20,153 nucleotides of DNA from NCBI GenBank assembly GCA_964544655.1, contig CAZJCM010000041.1, forward strand, positions 1 through 20,153. Direction: 5' to 3'. The position numbers and the translations under genes are program-made. Positions within the stretch are counted from its first letter, which is position 1. Each line of letters begins with the position of its first letter. The DNA is from HyVt-443 sp964544655 (GTDB lineage: Bacteria > Pseudomonadota > Gammaproteobacteria > Chromatiales > Chromatiaceae). The notes below the pieces were generated by a model, which was not told the DNA's origin, did no database searches, and worked only from the letters and a program-made list of their open reading frames with translations. Shown piece by piece: positions 7,560 through 15,084 of this stretch.

Positions 7560-7769
7560 CCTATAACATCTAACGTATTGATATCTAAGGTATCGATTTG
7601 TTAGTGATCAAAATATCCTTTTGAATCTCCTCCCCCCACGCGTTGGCCATCCCTTGATCTATGGTAGTTAGCTTCCCATTGTGAGAATTCGGTATTATCG
7701 CTGGATGCCGAGACCCCGCCCCAGTGATCGGGTAATCCCCCCATTTTTAGCGGTCCTCAAACGTAGAGG

Positions 7770-8340
7770 TCAGGCCGCCATGGCCAGTTTCTGTTTCGGG
7801 ATGATGCCTCCCGGCCCCATATTCGGGCGTTCATGATTGTAGGTCCACAACCAGCGGGTTGCAGAATTCTGTACATCCTCAATACTGTCGATCAGGTACT
7901 GACCCAGCCAGTCATGCTGTACCGTGCGCTTGCAGCGTTCAGTGTAGGCGTTTTGCTGTGGCTTGCCAGGCTGGATATGACGCGGCGGGCCGCTCTCCTA
8001 AAACGCAGGCGGATGCCGCGCTTTTCAGCCCATGCCTGTAATGCACCACTGACGTATTCCGGGCCGTAGTACAACGCAGGAGATCGGGTTGCCCTCGCCA
8101 TTTGATGACATGTTCCAGGCTGCGGATCACCTGTTCAGCCGGCAATGAGAAATCCGCTTCGATACCCAAACCCTCCCAGTTGAAGTCGTTAACCACCTCC
8201 GTGTTTTCATCTGACAGTTTGGGCTGATAGCGATAGCAGGTCTCGCTAATCCCGAATGCGGCACAGGTCAACCGAATGTTCAGCCCCGTTTCGATATCAT
8301 CTTCCGGGCCATCTCTTTGCGATGCGCTGTTTTTCGTGGG
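7770..8340 (-). pseudogene. IS3-family transposase OrfB remnant (broken, internally deleted)
   Basis: Read on the minus strand, pieces of one OrfB appear in different frames: MARKMISKRG, then IRLTCAAFGISETCYRYQPK, then DFNWEGLGIEADFSLP with EQVIRSLEHVIKWRGQPDLL, then GPEYVSGALQAWAEKRGIRL, and finally RWLWTYNHERPNMGPGGI ending in KQKLAMAA and a stop at 7770-7772. About 80 residues that normally follow LSDEN, including the first catalytic Asp region, are missing, and at least three frameshifts separate the rest. It is therefore dead. It belongs to a common proteobacterial OrfB type of the IS3 family. It lies about 210 bp after tRNA-Ser. Confidence 0.85.
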
Positions 8341-8690
8341 GAATACCATGCCAGTCGGCCGCATCCAGAGAACAAGGCCTACCCGTACTTGCTGAGGGGG
8401 CTGGTACAGGACCATTCCAACTCTGGTGTGGTCTACCGATATCAGCTTTGTCCCCATGCCAATTGGTTTCATGTATCTGGTGGCTATCATCGATTGGTTC
8501 AGTCGCTACGTACTGGCGTGGCGATTATCGAATACCAACGATACAGTGTTTTGCTTGGATGCATTGGAGATTGCCTTGGTCAACGGCCGTCCCTGCATTT
8601 TCAATACTGATCAGGGGTACCAGTTCACCAGCATCGACTTCACCGGCCGACTTCTGACCGATCAAATTCGGATCAAAGTCAATGTGCTTG
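8340..8690 (+). pseudogene. Second IS3-family transposase OrfB fragment
   Basis: This plus-strand fragment starts in one frame with SRPHPENKAYPYLLRGL and continues, after a frameshift near 8413, with VWSTDISFVPMPIGFMYLVA, IIDWFSRYVLAWRLS and IFNTDQGYQFTSIDF. These are the first and second catalytic Asp regions (STD and NTDQG) of the DDE integrase core. The sequence decays near 8690, before the third catalytic residue (Glu). It is opposite in strand to the fragment at 7770-8340 and of a different OrfB type, so two separate IS elements have collided here. Confidence 0.85.
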
Positions 8691-8694
8691 GGTT

Positions 8695-8739
8695 CAGCTG
8701 GCCAATGTCATCCTCGACCGCCTAGTGCACAACACCAGT
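8695..8739 (+). pseudogene. Tiny IS21-type IstB (ATPase helper) remnant
   Basis: One frame reads QLANVILDRLVHN, which matches the conserved C-terminal ILDRLVHNA region of IstB, the ATP-binding helper of IS21-family transposition. The fragment starts where the IS3 fragment ends and runs to the end of the c-di-GMP gene. Only about 13 residues can be matched, so this is a recognisable scrap, not a gene. Confidence 0.5.
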
Positions 8740-8761
8740 GCGGAGGTCTACCCGGGGATGA

Positions 8762-11323
8762 TCATAGACCATTCCGATCGCCCTGCCCCCTCTCCCCGTC
8801 ATTCAACAGAGCGTCGCACTCTTTTACTGGGAGAGGCCGGCTGAAATGGTAGCCCTGTACGTCGTTGCAGCCGCACTGTTTGAGAAATTTGACCTGCTCC
8901 TGGTTCTCCACCCCTTCGGCAATCAATTTAAGGTGAAGGCTCTTGGCCATGGCGCAGATGGCCACAGCCATGGCGGCGTCATCGTCATTGATGGTGACGT
9001 TGCGGATAAAGGAGCGGTCGATCTTCAGTTTGTCGAAGGGGAATCGCTGGAGGTAGGCGAGGGAGGAATGGCCTGTGCCAAAGTCGTCCAGGGCCAGGCT
9101 GATGCCGAGCGCCTTGACCCGTTTCAGTGCCTCGAGCATCGACTCGGGACTCTGCATCATCGCACCCTCGGTTACCTCGATCTCCAGTGAGTGGGGAGGC
9201 AGTCCACTTTTTTTGAGGGTGTTCTCAAGCACTCTGGTAAAGCCCTTTTGCTCCAACTGACGGACAGAGACGTTTACCGCCAGCGTCAATTCGCTGTGAC
9301 CGGCGATACGCCATGCCTGTGTCTGGGCACAGGCCTGTTCCAGCACCCACTCACCAATGGGCAGGATGAGCCCCGTCTCCTCCGCCATAGGGATGAAGCG
9401 GTCCGGTGGGATCGCCCCTCCCGGGGCGTTCCACCGGAGCAGTGCCTCAATCCCTGTAATCTGGCCGCTAATGAGGTTGAACTGAGGCTGGAAGTGGAGT
9501 TCCAGTTCCCGGTTTACGATCGCCTGTCGCAGGCCATTTTCCATTGCCAGTCGGGTCTGGATCTCCTCATTCAGCTGTGTGGTGAAGAACTGGAAGCGGT
9601 TGCTGCCAAGCGCCTTGGCCCGGTACATCGCTGCATCGGCATGGCTCAACAGTTCCGAAAGGCTCTCTCCGTCCTGCGGCCAGATCGAGATACCGACACT
9701 GCAGGTGATGTGCAGAACCCGCCGGTCGACCTGAAAGGGTTCCGATATCTTGTCGAGGATGCGCTGGGTCGTCTCCGCCAGTGATTCGGGTTGTTCGGCA
9801 TCGCTGAGCAGGAGGATAAACTCGTCACCACCGTAACGGGAGATCGTATCGCCACCACGCGACAGCGACTTCAGCCGTTTTGAAACCTCAACCAGCACCT
9901 TGTCGCCCGCGCGGTGTCCCAGGCTGTCGTTGATAAGCTTAAAGCGGTCCAGGTCCAGGATCAGCAGGGCTATTCTTCGCTGGTAGCGCTCTGCCTGGGC
10001 CACCGCCTGCCCAAAGTGGTCGGCAAGCAGGGTGCGATTGGGGAGTGCGGTCAGCTCATCATGGTAGGCGAGATAGTTGAGTTGTTCCTCCAGCCGTTTG
10101 CGTTCGGAGATGTCGTGCTCAATGCCAATGAAGTGGGTGATGGTTCCCCTTTCGTTGCGCACCGGGGAGATGATCACGAGGTCCCAGTAGATCTCGCCGC
10201 TCTTTTTGCGGTTGAGCATCTCTCCCTCCCAGGTCCTCCCGGAGTTGATGGTCTGCCACAGGTCATGGTAGGTCTTCTGGGATGTCTGTCCCGATCTCAG
10301 CTGGTTGAACTTGCGGCCTATAACCTCATCCGACCGATAGCCGGTTGTCCGTTCAAACTGCGGATTGACATACTCGGTGTAGCCCTTGGCGTCGGTGATG
10401 ACGATGGAGCTGACACTCTGTTCGATGGCCTGGTGCAGCCTGCACAATTCCTGGACCACACTCTCCCGCGCCTTTCTGTCGGCCAGCAGTGCTGTGCGCA
10501 TCGTCTCCAGGGTTTCACCCAGGCGGCCGAACTCGTCATGCGTCCCCAGCCGGATGGGCTGTTCAAGGTCGCCCTGGGTGATGGTGTTGGCGGCGGTCTC
10601 CAGCCGTTGCAACGGGAGCAGGATGCGGCGATTGGTAATGAAGTAGGTCAGCAGGAAGAGCGCGGTCACCAGGACGATGGTGACCATCGAGGCAAGGACG
10701 GTGTTGTCGGCGCTCCTCTTGACCCTTTCGATGTCTGCTTTGAGGTATTCGTTGACCGCCTCAGAGAGGGTCAGGAGTGAATTGATGGCGCGAGTTGCAG
10801 TGTCGAACCATTCCAGTGCGCTGACCGGATAGGGCCCATTCTGCCGGCTGGCCTCGAATATGGCTTGGCGGAGCGATTTGTAGCGGTCGTGGAACTCCTT
10901 GTCGACAAGCTGCCGGGCGCTGGCAATGGCATCGGTGACCGGGAAAAAGCGCAGTGCGGAGTGGATCTTCTCTTCGCTGATGCTGGTTATCGAATGGTAA
11001 TGGGCCAGGGTCAGCTGCTCACCCGGAGTCAATGGTCGCCCCTCTACGATCACCGGACCGATGGTTGCCCGCTCCAGTCCGGCATATTCTGTCATAGTCG
11101 CGAAGGCCTCCTTCACGAGGGTGCCGTAGCGGTAGGCGTGCTCCTCCTGATTCCTGGGTGCCAACAGGTACTGGCGTAGCTCGGCGAGGCTATGTGATAT
11201 AGCGGGCCATGAATTCCACCCAGTGTTGCGGTACTGCGGAGGGGGCGCCGCTGCCGATCCTTCCGTCCACCTGGGCACGCAGTTGCAGGTGTTCCTTCTG
11301 TAGCCGTGTAAGTACCTCGGCAT
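8762..11323 (-). CDS. Sensor diguanylate cyclase/phosphodiesterase (HAMP-PAS-GGDEF-EAL), main part of a frameshifted gene
   Basis: The open frame encodes 853 residues. The first 44 or so are out-of-frame shadow of the preceding fragment; real protein starts near SLAELRQYL. From there come the rest of the periplasmic sensor domain, a membrane helix (209-231), HAMP (231-283), PAS (293-405), GGDEF (422-580) and EAL (600-840). The GGDEF active site RYGGDEF (496-502) is intact, with an RxxD inhibitory site (RGGD, 489-492) five residues upstream. EALLRW (626-631) and DDFGTGHSS (746-754) are also kept, so both synthesis and breakdown of cyclic di-GMP remain possible. The N-terminal part is encoded by 11190-11726 in another frame. 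The gene sits among IS remnants; its stop lies only about 20 bp from the IstB scrap. Confidence 0.9.
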   Translation of the reverse strand: MPRYLHGYRRNTCNCVPRWTEGSAAAPPPQYRNTGWNSWPAISHSLAELRQYLLAPRNQEEHAYRYGTLVKEAFATMTEYAGLERATIGPVIVEGRPLTPGEQLTLAHYHSITSISEEKIHSALRFFPVTDAIASARQLVDKEFHDRYKSLRQAIFEASRQNGPYPVSALEWFDTATRAINSLLTLSEAVNEYLKADIERVKRSADNTVLASMVTIVLVTALFLLTYFITNRRILLPLQRLETAANTITQGDLEQPIRLGTHDEFGRLGETLETMRTALLADRKARESVVQELCRLHQAIEQSVSSIVITDAKGYTEYVNPQFERTTGYRSDEVIGRKFNQLRSGQTSQKTYHDLWQTINSGRTWEGEMLNRKKSGEIYWDLVIISPVRNERGTITHFIGIEHDISERKRLEEQLNYLAYHDELTALPNRTLLADHFGQAVAQAERYQRRIALLILDLDRFKLINDSLGHRAGDKVLVEVSKRLKSLSRGGDTISRYGGDEFILLLSDAEQPESLAETTQRILDKISEPFQVDRRVLHITCSVGISIWPQDGESLSELLSHADAAMYRAKALGSNRFQFFTTQLNEEIQTRLAMENGLRQAIVNRELELHFQPQFNLISGQITGIEALLRWNAPGGAIPPDRFIPMAEETGLILPIGEWVLEQACAQTQAWRIAGHSELTLAVNVSVRQLEQKGFTRVLENTLKKSGLPPHSLEIEVTEGAMMQSPESMLEALKRVKALGISLALDDFGTGHSSLAYLQRFPFDKLKIDRSFIRNVTINDDDAAMAVAICAMAKSLHLKLIAEGVENQEQVKFLKQCGCNDVQGYHFSRPLPVKECDALLNDGERGQGDRNGL

Positions 11324-11726
11324 GGCTATGGATCAGGCCACTTCTCTCTTCCCCTATGAACCTTTCAAGCAGGACAGTGAGCGTCTGCCGCAGGTGGTCG
11401 ATGCGCTTACGAGCCTCTGTTAACCGTTTTCTGCTGCCTGCATCGGCGGGCTGTTTCGAGGCCATAAGGATGGCGGCCAAGCCCCGTTCAATGCCCATCT
11501 CAGCGGCCAGATGGAGGGAGACCCCGGTAATCCCGTAGATCTCTTCCATCTGCCTGGCCTTGGTCTGTTGCTTCAGGACCTGCTGACCGTTCCAGGCGGT
11601 TGCTGCGATGGCGATGAAAGCCAGCAATCCCAGCATCATGAGAAACAGGTGACGGATCTTAATGCGGAAGACAACTTTTCCGGTCACGGCATCGACAATT
11701 CTGTTTGGGATGGTGGTCATGGGCAA
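11190..11726 (-). pseudogene. N-terminal part of the same c-di-GMP sensor gene, cut off by a frameshift
   Basis: The 178-residue product has a short cytoplasmic start, a membrane helix (about 27-46, FLMMLGLLAFIAIAATAW) and the first part of a NIT-type (nitrate/nitrite sensing-like) helical sensor: IERGLAAILMASKQ and RIDHLRQTLTVLLERFIGEE. It stops at a TAG (11190-11192) directly after EFMARYIT. In the other frame, SLAELRQYLLAP continues naturally, so one extra base (probably a T in ACATAGCC, minus strand, about 11191-11196) explains the break. Restoring it gives one protein of about 990 residues: TM, NIT, TM, HAMP, PAS, GGDEF, EAL. Whether the break is biological or a sequencing error cannot be told here. 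Alone, this fragment would be a membrane-tethered stub. Confidence 0.8.
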
Positions 11727-12002
11727 TATGAGTCACGCGATCTTGCCACATTGTTACAGGATGGTAAATTAAATTGACGTGGGATAACTCGCGACAGAAT
11801 TTAAATCGCCTGAATGTGTGAATTAAAATCCGCGAATTAAAAATGGTCAAAGACTCATTCTAGCAACAAATAGCGTGCTCAAATTGATAAAATGATACAT
11901 CGACAAGATTCACCCGACGGATAAAGAATGCATCGGTTTATCATTGATAAAAGTGATGTGGGTTTCACCTCCCATTTTGGACTCCGGGAAACCCGGGGCG
12001 AT
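11727..12002. other. AT-rich gap upstream of the c-di-GMP gene; possible IS end
   Basis: No gene is visible. The right part contains a short palindrome TTTATC-att-GATAAA (11937-11951). At its right edge, read on the minus strand from 12005, TGAATCGCCCCGGGTTTCCC resembles the terminal repeat of some IS3-family elements, but no matching transposase adjoins it. The minus-strand promoter of the c-di-GMP gene probably lies in 11730-11860. Confidence 0.4.
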
Positions 12003-12123
12003 TCACTTCCCGATCGCACGCCCTATGTCGCTGTAACCTTCACCGTTCCGCCATCGTTGCCAGACTTCCTCTTTTTGCTCATCGGTTAGGCCGGACCGCC
12101 CTGGTGATCTTCCCCTGATAAAA
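12003..12123 (-). pseudogene. IS30-family transposase N-terminal remnant
   Basis: The minus strand encodes GRSGLTDEQKEEVWQRWRNG followed by EGYSDIGRAIGK and a stop. This is the N-terminal helix-turn-helix typical of IS30-family transposases (LTxEQRxEVWxRWxxGxSxxEIGRxLG). Only about 38 residues survive. The left side is cut by the IS-end-like sequence at 12005 and the right side by the IS3 element starting at 12124. Confidence 0.7.
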
Positions 12124-12138
12124 TGGACACACTCCACT

Positions 12139-13024
12139 TCATGCAACCATTGCTTCATATATGGCTGGTGCCATGTAGCCAATTCCCGAATGCAACCGCT
12201 TGTGATTGTAGAATTGATTGATGTAGCTGTTCAAAGCTTTGCGTAGTTCTTTCTCGCTCTGAAAGTTGCGACCTCGTATCAATTCTGTCTTCAGGGTGTG
12301 GAAAAATGATTCTATATGCGCATTGTCGGTGCACTGGCCAAGGCGATTGACGCTTGCCCGAATGCCATGTTTCTTCAGTTCCTTCCGAAACCTGTGTGCC
12401 GTGTACTCAATGCCTCTGTCCGTGTGAAATATCATCCCATCTTCAGGCATTCGCGCTCGCAATGCATACCGTAGCGCTGATAGCGTCAATTTCGTGGTTC
12501 GCGTTCGGCTCAACGACCACCCCAGTATGCGGCGCGAATGTAAATCCATTACTGCAGCCAGGTAGAGCCAACGGTCGTTCTGCTTGATATAGGTAACATC
12601 TGAGACCCAGACTTGCCTAGTGGCATGGGGGATCGGCTTCATTGAGCCGAAGGTTGCCTCCAGCAGCCTTGAACCGTTTCAGGCCTGGCTGCCGGCGGGT
12701 AACATCCACAACTCGACCACGCAGTCCTTGTTCCTGCATCAATCGCTCCACGCGCTTCTTGCCAACGCAAATGCCCTGTTTTCTCAGCGCCTGGTGAATA
12801 CGTGGGCTGCCGTAGATGCCTCTGCTCTGAGCGTGTATCTCTGCAATCATTGCCGACAGCTTCCTATCCTCTCTGGCGCGGTTAGATGTTTTTCGCTTCA
12901 GCCAGGCGTAGAAGCCGCTGGTTGATACACCGAGCCATCGGCAGAGGTATGCGACGCCTGGTTGTCGGTTTCTTGCGATGAACTCAAATCTCTCTGATGA
13001 GCTTCCGCAAGAAACCGTTGCCAC
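12139..13024 (-). pseudogene. IS3-family OrfB transposase, frameshifted
   Basis: The first part (13024 to 12617, 135 aa) carries the HTH_21-like region FIARNRQPGVAYLCRWLGVS and GIYGSPRIHQALRKQGI. The second part (12642 to 12139, 167 aa) carries the DDE core: WVSDVTYIKQ, FHTDRGIEYTAH and DNAHIESFFHTLKTEL, with both Asp and the Glu present. They are in different frames. The switch is explained by a C5 run on the minus strand (12631-12627) that should be C4, giving a continuous NEADPHATRQVWVSDVTY. OrfB has no ATG of its own and begins in the -1 frame after the slippery site. The single-base change in a homopolymer could be a sequencing error. Confidence 0.85.
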
Positions 13025-13317
13025 TTTTTTAGAAGTTCATTCTCCTTCTTGAGGCGGGCTATTTCCTTTTCCAGTCGCTTAACCTTGCTGGCCTCGCCTA
13101 CGCTATCACAGATGCCTGACACCTTCTTCCTCTTGTCTGCCACGATTTTTCCTTCGCGATATTCTTTTCGCCATCGTGACAACATGAAGGGGTGAATGTC
13201 CAGAGCTTCGGCGACTTCTTTCACCTGTATCCCGTCCTTGAGACTCATCTGAACCGCTGCTGCCTTGAACTCCTCCGAATATCGCCAGGTTCGCCTGGGG
13301 TTGTTGTATCTCGGCAT
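12898..13317 (-). CDS. IS3-family OrfA (HTH DNA-binding subunit)
   Basis: From the ATG at 13317 the product has 139 residues. It begins MPRYNNPRRTWRYSEEFKAA and has the helix-turn-helix VKEVAEALDIHPFMLSRWRK, followed by a leucine-zipper-like coiled coil (VKRLEKEIARLKKENELLKK) that mediates multimerisation. A longer start at 13353 would cross the element's terminal repeat and is not favoured. It overlaps orfB and contains the frameshift signal at 13024-13030. OrfA alone usually represses or competes with the OrfAB fusion transposase. Confidence 0.88.
   Translation of the reverse strand: MPRYNNPRRTWRYSEEFKAAAVQMSLKDGIQVKEVAEALDIHPFMLSRWRKEYREGKIVADKRKKVSGICDSVGEASKVKRLEKEIARLKKENELLKKWQRFLAEAHQRDLSSSQETDNQASHTSADGSVYQPAASTPG
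13024..13030 (-). promoter_or_regulatory. Programmed -1 ribosomal frameshift site A AAA AAG
   Basis: In the OrfA frame the codons read CTA AAA AAG, so the heptamer A AAA AAG is in the exact phase needed for a -1 slip. After the slip, translation enters GTG GCA ACG, the start of the OrfB frame. This is the standard way IS3-family elements make the OrfAB transposase. Confidence 0.8.
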
Positions 13318-13596
13318 TGAACACCTCGTCTGTTGTTTGACTTTGGTGTCCACTAAAGCGGGGGATGTTCAGGCAAACACGTCTGCGTAAACGGGGCGCG
13401 GTCTGCTACTTCCGCGCTGCCTCGCGTTTCTCGGGCGGCGTCAGAGCTTTTTTTCGATTAGATCCTTCATGTCTCGATTCTCAAGCGCCAGATCGGCATA
13501 CATCCTCTTGGGCCTGGCATTTTCCGTTTCCAAGACCTTCATGCGTTTGAGTTTCGAGATACCCATGTCTCCGTACCTGGCTTTCCAGTTAATGGG

Positions 13597-13609
13597 ATGG
13601 ACTACCTCC
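13597..13609 (+). repeat. Left subterminal inverted repeat of the IS1111-group element
   Basis: ATGGACTACCTCC is the exact reverse complement of the right repeat at 14880-14892. It lies 6 bp inside the element's left end. Confidence 0.9.
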
Positions 13610-13655
13610 TCTCTACTAACATTGGTACCGGGAACCTATTTGTTTGGAGGTTATT

Positions 13656-14675
13656 ATGACTATTCAGTACGTGGGTATTGATTTGGCCAAGAATGTGTTC
13701 CAGCTATGCGGCCTGACGAAAGGCGGAAGCATCGTATACCAAAAACGGGTAAATCGCCGCCAACTGCTTGAAACAGTGGCCCAACTGCCAGCTAGTATCA
13801 TTGGCCTGGAGGCCTGCACAGGATCCTTTTACTGGCAACGTGAATTCGAGAAGCTGGGGCATCAGGTCAAGGTAATCAGCCCTCAGTACGTCAAACCCTT
13901 TGTGAAAGGCCAGAAAAATGATGGCAATGATGCGCAGGCCATCGCCATCGCACTCATGCAACCCACCATGCAATTTGTACCACCGAAAAGCTGTGAACAA
14001 CAGGATATACAGGCGCTACACCGTGGACGACAACGGATCGTCAATCATCGAACGGCAACCGTATGCCAGATTCGTGGTCTTCTACTGGATCGGGGTATTG
14101 TGATTGGCGTTTCCTTGACACGTGCACGACGGACAATTCCACTTATACTGGAAGATGCCACTAATGGACTGAGTGACCGAATGCGACGGATCATTGCCGA
14201 ATTATATGATTTGCTTTTAAACCTGGACAGCCGAATTACCTTTTTCGACAAGGAGATCGAGACTATATTCCGACAATCAGAAGCCTGCCAGCGCATTGCA
14301 AAGATCAAAGGCGTTGGCCCTAAAACAGCAACGGCAATCATCGCAGCAATTGGTGACGGCAAGGAGTTTAAAAATGGACGCCACTTTGCGGCTTGGTTGG
14401 GATTGGTGCCCCGCCAACATTCGAGCGGTGACCGGCAGATACTGATGAATATTACTAAACGAGGCGATCAGCATTTACGAACCTTGTTGGTCCACGGCGC
14501 AAGAGCCGTGGTACGCACTTCGGGCAACAAACAGGACCATTTCAACCAATGGGTTATTCGCTTGAAAGAACGAAGAGGCTTCAACAAGGCAACTGTTGCA
14601 GTAGCCAACAAGAATGCCCGCATCATCTGGGCAGTATTACGAAACGAGACCGAGTACCGCGGAATGGCCACATAA
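13656..14675 (+). CDS. IS110-family (IS1111 group) DEDD recombinase/transposase
   Basis: The 339-residue protein starts at ATG 13656, with GGAGG 5 nt upstream; a TTG 12 bp earlier is less likely because it overlaps that ribosome site. The N-terminal RuvC-like DEDD domain shows D9 in YVGIDLAKN, E52 in GLEACTG and D89/D92 in KNDGNDAQAIAIA. The C-terminal Tnp_20 domain carries the helix-hairpin-helix IKGVGPKTATAIIAAIGDG, then AAWLGLVPRQHSSGDRQ and KRGDQHLRTLLVHGARA, with the serine-containing active region. The length is normal and nothing is broken. These enzymes cut and join DNA guided by an RNA encoded in the element's own non-coding end, and move without target duplication. Confidence 0.95.
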   Translation: MTIQYVGIDLAKNVFQLCGLTKGGSIVYQKRVNRRQLLETVAQLPASIIGLEACTGSFYWQREFEKLGHQVKVISPQYVKPFVKGQKNDGNDAQAIAIALMQPTMQFVPPKSCEQQDIQALHRGRQRIVNHRTATVCQIRGLLLDRGIVIGVSLTRARRTIPLILEDATNGLSDRMRRIIAELYDLLLNLDSRITFFDKEIETIFRQSEACQRIAKIKGVGPKTATAIIAAIGDGKEFKNGRHFAAWLGLVPRQHSSGDRQILMNITKRGDQHLRTLLVHGARAVVRTSGNKQDHFNQWVIRLKERRGFNKATVAVANKNARIIWAVLRNETEYRGMAT

Positions 14676-14879
14676 CCTGCCCCATCAAATTGCTAGATGC
14701 TGATAAATGGTGATTGGTCGAACCTGCGCAAACGGAACCTGATTACTATAATGGCCACTAAGGCCGTCCAGTTGTTGAGGCGTTTGCGTGCGGATTTCCC
14801 ATTTGGGCGCTGGAACCCAGTTCCTGACGCCGGATAGATGTTGGCAATTGGCCTTTACCTGAATCAGCCCTTGCAATGT
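14676..14879 (+). ncRNA. Candidate bridge RNA (seekRNA) of the IS1111-group element
   Basis: The non-coding 3' end shows two guide-bearing stem-loops. Loop 1: stem CGCAAACG (14727-14734) with CGTTTGCG (14781-14788). Inside are TACTATAA (14744-14751), complementary to the right half of the target, and TCCAGTT (14767-14773), identical to the left half. A GGCC/GGCC hairpin separates them. Loop 2 contains CCCATT (14798-14803), complementary to the element's first bases AATGGG, and ATAGAT (14834-14839), identical to its last bases. Between these is a GGAAC/GTTCC hairpin (14812-14816 and 14820-14824). Both loops share the same order: complement of the right side, then copy of the left side. Known IS1111 elements carry this RNA downstream of the transposase. 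Exact RNA ends are not determinable here. Confidence 0.75.
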
Positions 14880-14892
14880 GGAGGTAGTCCAT
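14880..14892 (+). repeat. Right subterminal inverted repeat of the IS1111-group element
   Basis: GGAGGTAGTCCAT pairs exactly with the left repeat at 13597-13609. Four bases (AGAT) follow before the target flank. Confidence 0.9.
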
Positions 14893-15084
14893 AGATATAG
14901 TAGGTCGCATTGGAGATACCATGCTTGCGGCGAATGTTCTTCACCTTCATTCCAGCATCGGCTTCCCGCAGAATCGCAACAATCCGACTCTCTGTGAATC
15001 GTGATTTCTTCATCTGAACCTCCTGACGTAATTTGGCCAGAAAGCTCTACTTTTCACCTGTATGATTTGAGGAGAAGCTTACGC

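Larger units (their letters stand above)
12124..13352 (-). mobile_element. IS3-family insertion sequence, nearly complete (about 1.23 kb)
   Basis: The element is bounded by inverted TGGACAC at 12124-12130 and GTGTCCA at 13346-13352. It encodes OrfA and OrfB on the minus strand in the usual overlapping arrangement. Its length fits IS3-family elements. I see no convincing target-site duplication: the flanks are AAAA on the left and CTAAA on the right. It separates an IS30 scrap on the left from another IS3 remnant on the right. The orfB frame is broken, so this copy should not move by itself. Confidence 0.85.
13591..14896 (+). mobile_element. Intact IS110-family, IS1111-group insertion sequence (1306 bp)
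   Basis: The ends are defined by restoring the interrupted orfA: left flank ends CCAGTT (13590) and right flank starts ATAGTA (14897). Perfect 13-bp inverted repeats, ATGGACTACCTCC (13597-13609) and GGAGGTAGTCCAT (14880-14892), lie 6 bp inside the left end and 4 bp inside the right end. Such subterminal repeats mark the IS1111 group within IS110. The left non-coding end is only 65 bp, while the right one is 221 bp, the side where this group carries its guide RNA. The transposase is full length, so this copy could be active. A shared TA at both junctions (13590-13591 and 14896-14897) may be the crossover core. Confidence 0.92.
13405..15013 (-). pseudogene. IS3-family OrfA gene interrupted by the IS1111-group element, plus start of its OrfB
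   Basis: The first 39 codons lie at 15013-14897 (MKKSRFTESRIVAILREADA then GMKVKNIRRKHGISNATYY). The next 49 codons and the stop lie at 13590-13441 (NWKARYGDMGISKLKRMKVL to MYADLALENRDMKDLIEKKL). Removing 13591-14896 joins them in frame into an 88-residue OrfA of ordinary length. A ribosome site GGAGG precedes the ATG. At its 3' end GAA AAA AAG forms another in-phase slippery site leading into an OrfB start (ALTPPEKREAARK) that stops at a TAG just before 13405. The rest of that OrfB is gone. The element itself lies in or beside the severed serine dehydratase gene at 15085. Confidence 0.88.

Noticed and set aside
7469..8760. Attachment-site duplication of the tRNA-Ser 3' end
   Set aside because: No second copy of the T-arm/acceptor sequence was seen in the window.
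7770..15013. One IS3 element split by a 5-kb insertion, with orfA at the right and orfB at the left
   Set aside because: Both sides contain their own version of the OrfB start (AHRKEMARKMI and PEKREAARK), with different DNA, so they are separate copies.
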